Source of the DNA: Mesobacillus campisalis | GTDB lineage: Bacteria; Bacillota; Bacilli; Bacillales; Cytobacillaceae | NCBI RefSeq assembly: GCF_000986785.1 | Contig: NZ_LAYY01000016.1 | Span: forward strand, 1 to 64,000 | DNA: 64,000 nucleotides | Reading direction: 5' to 3' | Part shown: in pieces, positions 1 through 8,839 of the stretch | Layout of the letters: each line of letters opens with the position of its first letter | Numbering within the stretch: position 1 is the stretch's first letter | Position numbers and translations under genes: made by a program | Notes under the pieces: generated by a model | Databases searched by the model: none | What the model saw: only the letters and a program-made list of their open reading frames with translations | Told to the model about the DNA's origin: nothing

Positions 1-178
<178 letters not shown>

Positions 179-179
179 T

Positions 180-548
<369 letters not shown>

Positions 549-558
549 TCATTAATAT

Positions 559-632
559 GCGGGTGTAGTTTACTGGTAAAACCTCAGCCTTCCAAGCTGA
601 TGTAGTGGGTTCGATTCCCATCACCCGCTCCA
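559..632 (+). tRNA. tRNA-Gly (anticodon TCC)
   Basis: A cloverleaf with acceptor stem GCGGGTG/CACCCGC, anticodon loop CTTCCAA (TCC at 591-593), T-arm GGGTTCGATTCCC and encoded CCA. It lies 10 nt after 5S. Confidence 0.96.
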
Positions 633-652
633 TTGCCGAAACTAGACATTAT

Positions 653-729
<77 letters not shown>

Positions 730-748
730 TTCAATGTCGGGTTAGACC

Positions 749-820
749 GGCCCGTTGGTCAAGCGGTTAAGACACCGCCCTTTCACGGCGGTAACACGGG
801 TTCGAATCCCGTACGGGTCA
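749..820 (+). tRNA. tRNA-Glu (anticodon TTC)
   Basis: A cloverleaf with acceptor GGCCCGT/ACGGGTC, anticodon loop CTTTCAC (TTC) and T-arm GGGTTCGAATCCC. CCA is not encoded; the discriminator A at 820 is followed by TAAAAG. It is the last gene of the cluster, with a terminator directly after it. Confidence 0.94.
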
Positions 821-825
821 TAAAA

Positions 826-853
826 GAGTCAGCTTGGATGCTGGCTTTTTTTT
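826..853 (+). terminator. rrn/tRNA operon terminator
   Basis: A hairpin with arms GTCAGC (828-833) and GCTGGC (840-845, one G-U pair), followed by eight T. It lies 6 nt after tRNA-Glu. Confidence 0.8.
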
Positions 854-858
854 GTACC

Positions 859-906
859 AAAAAAACATCCTCAGGAATGTCGTGAACACCAGAGGATGTT
901 TTTGTT
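859..906. terminator. bidirectional terminator
   Basis: Arms ACATCCTC (865-872) and GAGGATGT (892-899) are flanked by an A-run on the left and a T-run on the right. It can serve the tRNA cluster from the left and the small minus-strand gene from the right. Confidence 0.75.
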
Positions 907-924
907 TTTGTAATAATTGGCAGC

Positions 925-1086
925 TTAGAGGGATAAATTCTTGGAATCCGTCCCCGATATCGGTAGAGTGATAATTTTGCCGCCAATTTGGACGTGGATG
1001 GTATCTTTAAATATGGCCTTGACTATTCCTTTTAAAGATACAGTTGAATCTACAGATAAATTGTTTTTATCCTGATTTTCTGTCAT
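925..1086 (-). CDS. small hypothetical protein, 53 aa
   Basis: A minus-strand frame starts at ATG 1086 with AAGGTGAT eight bases upstream and ends at 925. It gives a 53-residue protein starting MTENQDKNNLSVDSTVSLKG. The second half (IVKAIFKDTIHVQIGGKIIT) looks like a small beta-barrel (alternating hydrophobic, GGK turn). The ribosome-binding site and the facing terminator at 859-906 support a real gene. I do not recognise the family. It stands alone, convergent with the tRNA cluster. Confidence 0.55.
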   Translation of the reverse strand: MTENQDKNNLSVDSTVSLKGIVKAIFKDTIHVQIGGKIITLPISGTDSKNLSL

Positions 1087-1329
1087 AATTTTATCACCTT
1101 CCGCATTAATTTGGTTTTATATACAGTGGAACATTGTCATGGCTTTATGCCTAAACATGAACATGTTATTTTACATAATATTCGATGTTTAGTACTATCA
1201 ATTATATCCTTATTTAAAGGGAAATAACAATTGTTTGGCTAATAAAAATAAAAATTTTATGCCACATCCAAGCGTTTAAAGGCTGTTCCATAGTACAATG
1301 AAGTTAATGATGTAATGGAGGTGGAGGGA

Positions 1330-1632
1330 ATGGGTACGGCTACCACGTTAAAATGGTTTACCGGAGTTTTTGAAGCTCTCTTGGGAATTCCTTTTCTGGG
1401 AGGGGCTTTTATCATCAGCAATGGCTGGACGCCGCTGTTTATTATGCTGATCCTTCATATTGTCACGCTGTTCTTTTCTTTTAAGGAGATCCAGAACAAA
1501 TATGGAAGTGTTTTGGGGATCGTAACTTCTGTTATCGGCTGGATTCCTGTTGTGGGAATGATTATGCATATAGTAACTGCATTAGCCTTATTATTTGATG
1601 CAGCAAGATCGAGAAGTGTCTATAGAAGATAA
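1330..1632 (+). CDS. small integral membrane protein, 100 aa
   Basis: The frame opens at 1315, but the chosen start is ATG 1330, which has GGAGGTGGAGGG directly upstream; the earlier ATG lies inside that ribosome-binding region. The protein (MGTATTLKWFTGVFEALLGI...) has about three hydrophobic segments, near residues 8-30, 34-50 and 62-90, and a basic tail (RSRSVYRR), so it should sit in the cytoplasmic membrane. I do not recognise the family. It is convergent with the MFS transporter, with an inverted repeat between them. Confidence 0.6.
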   Translation: MGTATTLKWFTGVFEALLGIPFLGGAFIISNGWTPLFIMLILHIVTLFFSFKEIQNKYGSVLGIVTSVIGWIPVVGMIMHIVTALALLFDAARSRSVYRR

Positions 1633-1666
1633 AAAAAGACTTTTTTATTTAATAGCTTGTCCAAAC

Positions 1667-1696
1667 GAACAGCCCGGGAGATATCCCGGGCTGTTC
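1667..1696. terminator. perfect 13-bp inverted repeat between convergent genes
   Basis: Arms GAACAGCCCGGGA (1667-1679) and TCCCGGGCTGTTC (1684-1696) flank a four-base loop. The following tract is T/A rich rather than a clean T-run. Its position between two converging genes makes it a likely bidirectional terminator. Confidence 0.65.
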
Positions 1697-1720
1697 TATA
1701 TTGTTCATCGCAAATATTTA

Positions 1721-2938
1721 TTAATGAAGAGAAGCTTGTTTTTGACTTTTTACAGTATCAAAAACATATTGGTTACGACCGGCTGCGATTCCAGCTAATG
1801 TGAAAAGTACGGTAACCCCTATAAGCATGATTAATGGAACAGTCCACGCATGAAGGATGTCAAAGAGAATCCCGATTGCAATCGGGCCGATTCCTGCAAC
1901 CAAATACCCTACGGACTGGGCCATCCCGGACAAGCTGGAGGCTTGTTCGGCATTGGCGGCGCGAAGCCCGATCAAGGTTAAGGCATGGCTAATGGCTGCC
2001 CCAAGGGAAATACCTATTAAAATGATGCTAAATACAAGAATCAGGGTATTTTTACCCAATAGAAGGCCAGTTAGCCCAGCAAGAGAGAATAGCCCAATTC
2101 CCAAGGCAATGCCTTTTTGATTCTCGAGGCGGTCGGCTAATACAGGGATATAAAAATTGGCAGGAAGCCCGGAGAACTGCATAAGGGTAACCATCCAGCC
2201 GGCCATCGCAATCCCGATTCCCTTGCTGGTCAGTATCTCAGGAAGCCAGGCAGTCATGCTAAAATACACCATTGATTGCATGCCCATAAAGATGGTCACC
2301 TGCCAGGCGATTGGCGATGACCAGATGGAAGCAGGGATTTGTTTTGTTCCATATTGTACACTCGGACTTGCTTTTCCCCTTACTTGCGGACTCCAAAAAA
2401 ACAAGGCGATAAAAATGAGGAACAACCATAACCCAAGCGATAGCTTCCAGCCTAAATTTAAATGATGGGCAAGAGGAACGCTTAGCCCCGGGGCCAGCCC
2501 AGCCCAAACAGCCATGGAAAAAGTATAGATTCCTGTCATGAACCCAAGCCTGCCTGGAAAGTTTTGTTTTACAATCCCGGGAAGCAAAACATTGCAAAGG
2601 GCAATTCCCAGCCCAATGAGAATGGTGCCGGAATACAATAAAAATAAAAAACCAGTGGACCGAATGATTATTCCTGCTCCCAATAGGGACAGCCCAATTA
2701 ACACACTTAGCTCATTTCCGAATTTCTGTGCGATTTTAGGCGCAAATGGCGATATAAAAGCAAAGGCGAGAAGCGGAACCGTCGTAAGGAGCCCAGCCAT
2801 GCCATTCGATATTTCCAGGTCATCCCGGATAAAACCAATGAGAGGTCCCACAGACGTAATGGCCGGCCTTAAATTAAACGCCACAAAAATAATTCCAATA
2901 ACAAGCAGTGTGTTTCTATCGATTCCATTGACTCGCAT
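1721..2938 (-). CDS. CynX/NimT-type MFS transporter
   Basis: A 405-residue membrane protein with about 12 hydrophobic segments. The start MRVNGIDRNTLLVIGIIFVA and the following NLRPAITSVGPL are typical of the CynX/NimT branch of the major facilitator superfamily (cyanate, 2-nitroimidazole and related small-compound exporters; YycB in B. subtilis). A purine-rich GAGGGGGCG lies about 10 nt upstream of ATG 2938. It is monocistronic. The substrate cannot be told from sequence. Confidence 0.85.
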   Translation of the reverse strand: MRVNGIDRNTLLVIGIIFVAFNLRPAITSVGPLIGFIRDDLEISNGMAGLLTTVPLLAFAFISPFAPKIAQKFGNELSVLIGLSLLGAGIIIRSTGFLFLLYSGTILIGLGIALCNVLLPGIVKQNFPGRLGFMTGIYTFSMAVWAGLAPGLSVPLAHHLNLGWKLSLGLWLFLIFIALFFWSPQVRGKASPSVQYGTKQIPASIWSSPIAWQVTIFMGMQSMVYFSMTAWLPEILTSKGIGIAMAGWMVTLMQFSGLPANFYIPVLADRLENQKGIALGIGLFSLAGLTGLLLGKNTLILVFSIILIGISLGAAISHALTLIGLRAANAEQASSLSGMAQSVGYLVAGIGPIAIGILFDILHAWTVPLIMLIGVTVLFTLAGIAAGRNQYVFDTVKSQKQASLH

Positions 2939-3087
2939 AAGTTGTCGACGCCCCCTCGTTTGTTCACTAAAGCAATAAAGGGTGCCTGACCCCTTGTTAA
3001 ATGAATTATAATGAATTTTCTGCTTTTTGTATAGGATGTGCAGGGAAATGGATGTGGAATAAAAGGGCCAGGCAGGAGGAGTTTAGG

Positions 3088-3165
3088 ATGAAAAAAATTT
3101 GGGAAATAAAAAGCAACAGAGTTATCTGCCAAGAAAAAACGGAATTGGAATGGGCATTTGTGTGA
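3088..3165 (+). CDS. possible 25-aa small ORF
   Basis: ATG 3088 is preceded by AGGAGGAG at good spacing and encodes 25 residues (MKKIWEIKSNRVICQEKTEL...), ending at 3165. Only the ribosome-binding site supports it. It lies in the ~330-base gap between the MFS gene and the zinc-ribbon ORF, where I see nothing else coding. Confidence 0.25.
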   Translation: MKKIWEIKSNRVICQEKTELEWAFV

Positions 3166-3266
3166 AAAGAGAAAATATTTCAGACATTTAGCAGGAAATT
3201 GAATGCTTGGTGGCATATATAATTTAGAAAATTCTGTTTTCATTTTACCGAGAGGAGAATCTAGTG

Positions 3267-3386
3267 ATGACAAAACATTATTGCAAATCATGTATGGGCT
3301 TTACCGGTGAACCGTTGAAGTGTGAGCATTGTGGCAAAGAGGAAATAGCCGCAATTGAAATTTATAACCATAAGCAGGAACAATAG
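3267..3386 (+). CDS. 39-aa zinc-ribbon-like small protein
   Basis: ATG 3267 has AGAGGAG ten bases upstream; an in-frame GTG lies immediately before it. The 39-residue product contains CKSC (residues 6-9) and CEHC (19-22), a four-cysteine set that would bind zinc. A T-rich terminator follows at 3394-3419, so it is a complete unit. I do not know the family. The protein is too small for more than a single zinc knuckle fold. Confidence 0.6.
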   Translation: MTKHYCKSCMGFTGEPLKCEHCGKEEIAAIEIYNHKQEQ

Positions 3387-3393
3387 AAAAAAG

Positions 3394-3419
3394 GCGTGCC
3401 CCGGTGGCACGCTTTTTTT
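3394..3419 (+). terminator. terminator of the zinc-ribbon gene
   Basis: Arms GCGTGCC (3394-3400) and GGCACGC (3406-3412), followed by seven T. Confidence 0.85.
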
Positions 3420-3441
3420 CTGTCATAAAGAAGTAAAGAAG

Positions 3442-3466
3442 GTTTATAGGGTGAAAAATCGGGTAT
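3442..3466 (+). promoter_or_regulatory. sigma-B-like promoter of the rsbR paralogue
   Basis: GTTTAT (3442-3447), a 13-base spacer and GGGTAT (3461-3466) match the sigma-B pattern GTTT..-N13-15-GGG(T/A)A. It lies about 108 bp before the start codon. A sigma-A -10 (TATAAT, 3464-3469) overlaps it, but no good sigma-A -35 is present. Confidence 0.6.
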
Positions 3467-3574
3467 AATTAAATGTCTCTTTATGCGAACAATGCAACTA
3501 ATTGATCTTGGTTGTTTTTCTTTCAACCATGATATTTTTATTTTAAATTAAACACTCATGTCTCGGAGGATTAT

Positions 3575-4465
3575 ATGAACAAGGAACTAATACTTTTAGG
3601 TGAAAAAATTTCCGAACGGAAAACCGCAATAGCAAAAAAAGTCCATTTGGAGAGCATGGAACAGGCCTCTCCCGAACAATTGAAACAGATATCAACCATG
3701 CAGGAATCAGAGATCATCGAAGTCCGCGCGGAATTTATCCATATGTTTGCTGAAGCGCTTAAGAATAATGGTGTAGATAAAGATAAAGCTTATGACGATA
3801 TAGAAAAATGGGCTATAGAAACAGCGGAATTCACTTATAATAACGGATTTTCGCTGGATGAAGCATTGAAAGACACAAGCAATTACAGGAAATTCCTCCA
3901 TGATGCGCTGGAGGAAGAAATGCTGTCCCAAAACGTATCGATTAAGACCGCATTTGCTGTTTCGAGAGTGATTGACCCGCTTATCGATCATGCAGTTTAT
4001 TGCTTTAGCCTAACCTTTGTCTCCTTCTATAAAAAGACCCTGGACAGTGCGAAGAGTGCTTTCCTGGAATTATCCGTACCAGTCGTACCGTTGTCAAAAG
4101 GAGTGGCCATCCTGCCGCTTGTTGGTGATGTGGATACAGAGAGGGCACATTTGCTGATGGAGGAAACCTTAAAGGAAGCAGAGCGTTTGAAGCTCTCCAA
4201 CCTGATTCTTGACCTTTCTGGAGTTGTTATGGTAGATACCATGGTTGCCGACCAGATTTTCAAAGTGATGGATGCCTTGAAACTTTTAGGTGTCCAAACA
4301 ATTGTTACAGGAATCCGTCCTGAGATTGCCCAAACTGTAGTGAGCCTGGGACTGGATTTCAGCAAGCAAGTAACAAGGGCGAACCTGCAGCAGGCACTGT
4401 CGGATATTCAACTGTTCAAAAAGGACGATGGCAAGAATGTCATGGACCTTTTCAAGAAAAATTGA
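3575..4465 (+). CDS. RsbR-family stressosome protein (RsbT co-antagonist paralogue)
   Basis: 296 residues: an N-terminal helical globin-like sensory half (about 1-150) and a C-terminal STAS domain (about 165-280). RsbR paralogues build the stressosome with RsbS, hold the kinase RsbT and release it under stress to activate sigma-B. The two STAS phospho-acceptor threonines are visible as T188 (VGDVDTERA) and T222 (VVMVDTMVADQ). They are 34 residues apart, as in RsbRA (T171/T205). CGGAGG precedes ATG 3575. It stands apart from any rsb operon, like the B. subtilis paralogues, and the upstream promoter suggests sigma-B feedback. Confidence 0.88.
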   Translation: MNKELILLGEKISERKTAIAKKVHLESMEQASPEQLKQISTMQESEIIEVRAEFIHMFAEALKNNGVDKDKAYDDIEKWAIETAEFTYNNGFSLDEALKDTSNYRKFLHDALEEEMLSQNVSIKTAFAVSRVIDPLIDHAVYCFSLTFVSFYKKTLDSAKSAFLELSVPVVPLSKGVAILPLVGDVDTERAHLLMEETLKEAERLKLSNLILDLSGVVMVDTMVADQIFKVMDALKLLGVQTIVTGIRPEIAQTVVSLGLDFSKQVTRANLQQALSDIQLFKKDDGKNVMDLFKKN

Positions 4466-4549
4466 GATTTTTTACCTGAATTTTCGATATCTGTTTGAAC
4501 CGTTTAATGCTATGATATAGGAAATATATCAAGTTATGAGGGCAATGAA

Positions 4550-5776
4550 ATGGTTAAAACGGGACAGATTACCCTGGTTTTGATTTCGATTTTGTTCACT
4601 GCACATCAATGGTTTTTCCATCAGGAGCCTTTTTTTACAATCGATTTTATCATCTTTACTTTAATTGCCTGGCTTGTTGGCTGGCAATATGACCGAATGC
4701 GGAGTCTGGAGAAAAAAGCGAGGGCAAGCGAAGAAAGCTATAAGACCTTGATAGACTCCCTGCCTGAATCTGTCATTATCCACCGTGATTATCAAATTGT
4801 CTTTGTAAACAAAGCAGCGGTTGCGATGATTGGTTCAGCCAGCAAGGACGAGCTGATCGGAAAGTCAATATTCCTATACGCCGATAGTGAATATGAAGGA
4901 AGGATGCGGGCGAGGATCGACCAGGCCATCAAGCTGCGCGGCCCGCTGACCAATATCGAGCATAGGCTTAAGCGGCTGGATGGGTCAAAGTTCTTTTTTG
5001 AGGCTTCTTCCCTTGCAATAACTTTGGGCGGCAAAGAAGCAATCTTGACTATTGGAAAAGATATAACCGAGAGAAAACAGGAAACGGAACGCCTGCTCCA
5101 AAAATCGGAAAAGCTGGCTCTCCTGGGACAGATGGCTGCAGGCATAGCCCATGAAATCCGAAACCCGCTTACTTCCATCAAAGGGTTCATTCAGTTATTC
5201 AAATCAAACAGCCTTAAAGGAGAATATTATGACATTGTCCTGGCTGAACTGGAGAGAATCAATGAAATCGTCGGCGAGTTCCTGATTTTGGCCAAGCCCA
5301 GTGCTGCCGTCTTTATGGAACATGATATTAAAGTCCTGATCAAAGATGTGGTCACCCTCATCAATACCCAGTCAATTTTAAACAACGTCCAGATTTTCGT
5401 GGAATTTGACAGGGACTTGCCCTTGGTTAGCTGTGAAGCGAATCAGTTTAAACAAGTAATTCTCAATCTGCTGAAAAATGCCATCGAGGCAATGCCAGAG
5501 GGTGGAAATATTGATGTCAGGGTGGTAAGGAAGGATGAAGGGAGTATTTCGGTCCAAATAATCGACCAGGGAATAGGAATCCCCCAGGAAAGGATTCCGA
5601 CTCTTGGAGAGCCTTTTTATACAACAAAAGAAAAGGGAACCGGCTTGGGACTAATGACTTGTTTTAAAATTATTGAAAGCCATAATGGAAAACTTGACAT
5701 TAACAGCAGGGTTAATGAAGGCACAACGGTGGAAATCACTTTGCCAACCATTGCCCAGCCCTACTTGATTACCTGA
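4550..5776 (+). CDS. membrane PAS sensor histidine kinase, sporulation-kinase type
   Basis: 408 residues. A hydrophobic N-terminus (about 5-46, two membrane spans with a short loop), a PAS domain (about 60-175, ending TIGKDITERK), then HisKA with H201 in GIAHEIRNPLTSIKGF and HATPase (N-box NLLKNAIEAM, G1 DQGIGIP, G2 GTGLGL). The H-box is the form seen in phosphorelay kinases KinA-KinE. No response regulator is adjacent, so it probably feeds Spo0F or another distant partner (inference). It lies 84 bp after the RsbR paralogue in the same direction and ends at a strong terminator. Confidence 0.85.
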   Translation: MVKTGQITLVLISILFTAHQWFFHQEPFFTIDFIIFTLIAWLVGWQYDRMRSLEKKARASEESYKTLIDSLPESVIIHRDYQIVFVNKAAVAMIGSASKDELIGKSIFLYADSEYEGRMRARIDQAIKLRGPLTNIEHRLKRLDGSKFFFEASSLAITLGGKEAILTIGKDITERKQETERLLQKSEKLALLGQMAAGIAHEIRNPLTSIKGFIQLFKSNSLKGEYYDIVLAELERINEIVGEFLILAKPSAAVFMEHDIKVLIKDVVTLINTQSILNNVQIFVEFDRDLPLVSCEANQFKQVILNLLKNAIEAMPEGGNIDVRVVRKDEGSISVQIIDQGIGIPQERIPTLGEPFYTTKEKGTGLGLMTCFKIIESHNGKLDINSRVNEGTTVEITLPTIAQPYLIT

Positions 5777-5800
5777 ATTAGCAGAAGCACTCTTATAAAC

Positions 5801-5843
5801 AAAGAAAGGCAAGCAGCCAACTGGCTGCTTGCCTTTCTTTTAG
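5801..5843. terminator. long bidirectional terminator
   Basis: An approximately 18-bp perfect stem (AAAGAAAGGCAAGCAGCCA against its complement at 5822-5840) is flanked by A- and T-rich tracts. It serves the kinase on + and the dehydrogenase on -. Confidence 0.85.
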
Positions 5844-5898
5844 CCGCAGGTTCCCTGGTTCCTTCATTGGCTACTGGAAAGCCGGATATAGCAGAAAA

Positions 5899-6858
5899 CT
5901 AGTACCCCTTTTTGTAGTCAACCAAATTGATAGAAGGAACTTTTCCATCACAGTATGCTTTTAAGTTGGGGATGAATATATCCTGGAGAACACGCTTTGC
6001 ATAATGTTCCGTTGATCCCGCGGTATGGGGGGTAATGATCACATTGTCCATATCCCAAAGAGGATTGTCCTCGTTTAATGGTTCTTTTTCGAAAACATCC
6101 AGGCCAGCGCCGGCAATCTCGCCATTTGAAAGCGCGCTTATTAGTTCATTCTCTTTAACAATGGCTCCACGGCCAATATTTATAAATATGGAGGTTGTTT
6201 TCATTAAAGCGAATTGTTCCTTGCCAAACAGGCCGCTGGTCTCGCTGGTCAGAGGGAGTGTTACCACTACATAGTCACAGCGAGGCAGCACCTCATCCAG
6301 CTGCTTCGGCAAGTACATCTCATCTACATTTTTTTCAGGGTTCCCGGAATGGCGGATTCCTATAACTTCCATGCCAAAAGCTTTCGCAATTTTTGCCGTT
6401 TCCAGCCCAATCGCCCCTACTCCAATGATGCCGATGGTCTTGCCATGAAGCTCCAATTTCAGCCCTGAATGATGCCATTTCCTGTTCAGCTGGTTTTTTA
6501 CATACATATGTATATTTCTGGTAAGGGCGAGCATCAAGGCAAAAATGGTTTCTGATATAGGATAGGCATGTACTCCATTGGCGCTGGTTAAGATTACATT
6601 CATTTCTTCCATCTTTTTTAAAGGCATGCTGTTAACGCCGGCACTCCAGGATTGTACCCACCGGAGGGGGGAATCGGAATTCAGTGCTTCGCTGATTTCC
6701 TTTTTCCAGCCGACAATGATTTCAGCACTGTTCAAGTGGGCCAGCCAGGCATCAGGATTTCTCTGTGCGATTATGTTCCATTGCGGGACTAGTTCCTGTA
6801 TTTCGGCGAGAAGGTTTGCTTCAATATCATGTGTAATAATCATCTTTCGGTTTTCCAT
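5899..6858 (-). CDS. D-2-hydroxyacid dehydrogenase
   Basis: 319 residues of the D-isomer-specific 2-hydroxyacid dehydrogenase family (NAD-dependent, cytoplasmic). Visible are the nucleotide-binding GIIGVGAIG (about 144-152), the substrate arginine in INIGRGAIV, the glutamate in GLDVFEKEP and the catalytic histidine in VIITPHTAGS. GGAGGAAT lies before ATG 6858. Family members reduce 2-keto acids such as glyoxylate, hydroxypyruvate or phosphoglycerate; the substrate here is not clear. It follows the 114-aa gene at 6947-7291 on the same strand but has a terminator between. Confidence 0.88.
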   Translation of the reverse strand: MENRKMIITHDIEANLLAEIQELVPQWNIIAQRNPDAWLAHLNSAEIIVGWKKEISEALNSDSPLRWVQSWSAGVNSMPLKKMEEMNVILTSANGVHAYPISETIFALMLALTRNIHMYVKNQLNRKWHHSGLKLELHGKTIGIIGVGAIGLETAKIAKAFGMEVIGIRHSGNPEKNVDEMYLPKQLDEVLPRCDYVVVTLPLTSETSGLFGKEQFALMKTTSIFINIGRGAIVKENELISALSNGEIAGAGLDVFEKEPLNEDNPLWDMDNVIITPHTAGSTEHYAKRVLQDIFIPNLKAYCDGKVPSINLVDYKKGY

Positions 6859-6912
6859 TCATATTCCTCCAAGTGTGGGATAGGTTTATCATATCACCTA
6901 TCAGTGGCCGTC

Positions 6913-6940
6913 AAAAAGGCCCAAAGCCACGCTTTGAGCC
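6913..6940 (-). terminator. terminator of the 114-aa gene
   Basis: Read on the minus strand: arms GGCTCAAAGC and GCTTTGGGCC (one mismatch), followed by five T (A-run at 6913-6917 on +). Confidence 0.65.
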
Positions 6941-6946
6941 GAAAAG

Positions 6947-7291
6947 TTAAAGGCGGAATCCAATTAATTTTGCTTTTTTATCCAGGCCAAGGGTTGTGTC
7001 GTTTGGAAAGGTAATCACAGAACCTATATAATCCCAGCGGATTAGAAGATTTGTTGTGCATTCTTCTTCTTGCTGCTTTTCTTCGGGGATTGGGGTTCCG
7101 TCTTCCTCCTGGACTTTTACTCTTTTATGGCATGGATTTTCAACCCAGATGCCCATGTTCTCTGTTTTTATCAACTTAACAAGATACCAGGCATCCGGGT
7201 CGAAGATTCCTGTGACAGGGCCGACAAGATACTCTGGAAAATTTTTCAGGCGAATTTGGATTTTTTGATTGATAAAGCTATCTAAATGCAT
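6947..7291 (-). CDS. hypothetical protein, 114 aa
   Basis: A soluble protein starting MHLDSFINQKIQIRLKNFPE. It alternates hydrophobic residues (IQIRLK, YLVGPVTGI, WYLVKLI) and returns to beta-like strands near the end (RWDYIGSVITF), which suggests a small beta-barrel such as an Sm/SH3-like fold, with an acidic linker (about 62-80) between. A rich GGAGGAAT lies upstream of ATG 7291. I do not recognise the family and give no function. Confidence 0.65.
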   Translation of the reverse strand: MHLDSFINQKIQIRLKNFPEYLVGPVTGIFDPDAWYLVKLIKTENMGIWVENPCHKRVKVQEEDGTPIPEEKQQEEECTTNLLIRWDYIGSVITFPNDTTLGLDKKAKLIGFRL

Positions 7292-7483
7292 GACTATTCC
7301 TCCTTTGCTGCAATTGCATAAAAAGCTGCCTTTTATACTCTACCTTTCCAGAACAAATTTAAACGTTTTTAGTTTACACAGCCATACAGGCAGCGACTAT
7401 TTTTGGTTTTCGCTATTTTTTAAAATTCAAAAATGGTAAACTATTAAAAACTTGCAATAACATAAAATGGAGTGGGGATTAGA

Positions 7484-8272
7484 ATGATCAAAGCTATTTT
7501 TTTTGACTTGGATGATACGCTGCTATGGGACCAAAAAAGTGTAAAAACCGCTTTTGAAACAACCTGCAAACTGGCGGAAGAGCGCTATGGAGTGGATGCT
7601 GCCAAGCTTGAGGAGCACGTAAGGAATGAGGCGGCAGCCCTGTATTCTTCTTATGATATATTTCCTTTTACCCAGATGATTGGGATTAATCCGTTTGAAG
7701 GGCTATGGGGGAATTTTCTTGATGATCATGAAGAGTTCCGGAAAATGAAGGAGATTGTTCCGGCTTACCGGCAAGAGGCGTGGAGAGCTGGATTAAAGAA
7801 AATGGGAGTGGACGAGCCGCAATTTGCCCGCGAGTTGGCAGAGACTTTTCCAATGGAACGAAGAAAAGCTCCGTTTGTTTACGAAGAAACATTCGAAATT
7901 CTTGATGATTTACAAGGAAAATATCAGCTTTTGCTTTTGACCAATGGTTCACCCGATCTTCAAAAAACCAAGCTGGAAATTACATCCGAGTTGGTTCCTT
8001 ATTTTGACCAGATTGTCATATCGGGTGACTATGGTAAGGGAAAACCGGATCCAGGCATTTTTGAACATGCTCTTATGTTAATGAGCCTGAAACCGGAAGA
8101 AGTTCTGATGGTGGGAGATAACTTGATGACGGACATTCTTGGCGCGAACCGGGCAGGAATCAAGTCAGTGTGGATCAACCGGCACGGCAAAGAACGGAAT
8201 GAAGTGATTCCAACATATGAAATCAAGCATTTAGAGGAGCTTTTTCCGATTCTTGCACAATTAAAGGATTAG
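7484..8272 (+). CDS. HAD-superfamily hydrolase
   Basis: 262 residues from ATG 7484; GGAG at 7469-7472 gives normal spacing, while the in-frame GTG 7472 would overlap it. Motif I is FFDLDDTLLW (D8 and D10), motif II LLTNGS, motif III lysine in KGKPDPGIF and motif IV VGDNLMTDILGA, all intact, so it should be an active Mg-dependent phosphatase of the HAD-IA type with a helical cap. It resembles B. subtilis YsaA-like proteins from memory. It is followed 29 nt later by a thioesterase and probably cotranscribed with it. Confidence 0.85.
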   Translation: MIKAIFFDLDDTLLWDQKSVKTAFETTCKLAEERYGVDAAKLEEHVRNEAAALYSSYDIFPFTQMIGINPFEGLWGNFLDDHEEFRKMKEIVPAYRQEAWRAGLKKMGVDEPQFARELAETFPMERRKAPFVYEETFEILDDLQGKYQLLLLTNGSPDLQKTKLEITSELVPYFDQIVISGDYGKGKPDPGIFEHALMLMSLKPEEVLMVGDNLMTDILGANRAGIKSVWINRHGKERNEVIPTYEIKHLEELFPILAQLKD

Positions 8273-8301
8273 AATTACTAATTTGGGAGGTTGTGAGAGT
8301 T

Positions 8302-8784
8302 ATGGGAGAAAAAGTAGTAGCTGCCATCCAGGACGATTATCCTGATGAATTTGCCTGGTGTTATGGATGTGGCCGGCTAAACCAGGAAGGCCTTCAAATT
8401 CGGACTGGCTGGCAAGGAGATGAAACTTTGACTATTTACACTCCCGAAGAAAAACATATGGCATTGCCAGGGTATGTGTACGGAGGTGTGATGGCTTCGT
8501 TGATTGATTGCCATGGAACGGGTTCTGCGGCCCTGGCCTTGCACCGTAAAAATGGGCATGAGCCTGGAGATGGCGCAGAGCCGCCAAGATTTGTTACTGC
8601 CTCCCTGCACGTCGACTTTATAAAACCGACTCCTCAAAATATTCCCCTTAAAGCTGTGGGGAGAGTAGAGGAAATTCACCCGAAGAAATGGAAGGTGGAG
8701 GCAGAGGTATTCGCCGGGGATGCTCTTTGTGCACGTGGAGAAGTGGTGGCCGTTCTAATGCCGCAAACGTTTTTAAGCAAGTAA
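8302..8784 (+). CDS. PaaI-type hotdog thioesterase
   Basis: 160 residues from ATG 8302; GGGAGG at 8285-8290 fits this start better than the GTG at 8293. The CYGCG motif near residues 19-23 and the hotdog core GYVYGGVMASLIDCHG (catalytic acidic residue in the long helix), with the strand FVTASLHVDFIKPTP, identify the acyl-CoA thioesterase family, which hydrolyses acyl-CoA in the cytoplasm. The exact acyl group is unknown. A terminator follows at 8804-8831. Confidence 0.82.
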   Translation: MGEKVVAAIQDDYPDEFAWCYGCGRLNQEGLQIRTGWQGDETLTIYTPEEKHMALPGYVYGGVMASLIDCHGTGSAALALHRKNGHEPGDGAEPPRFVTASLHVDFIKPTPQNIPLKAVGRVEEIHPKKWKVEAEVFAGDALCARGEVVAVLMPQTFLSK

Positions 8785-8803
8785 AGGTATATTTCTGGAG
8801 AAA

Positions 8804-8831
8804 AGCCAAATCTAAACCGATTTGGCTTTTT
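8804..8831. terminator. bidirectional terminator
   Basis: Arms AGCCAAATC (8804-8812) and GATTTGGCT (8819-8827), A-run before and T-run after. It separates the thioesterase gene from the convergent TetR gene. Confidence 0.82.
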
Positions 8832-8839
8832 AATATATT

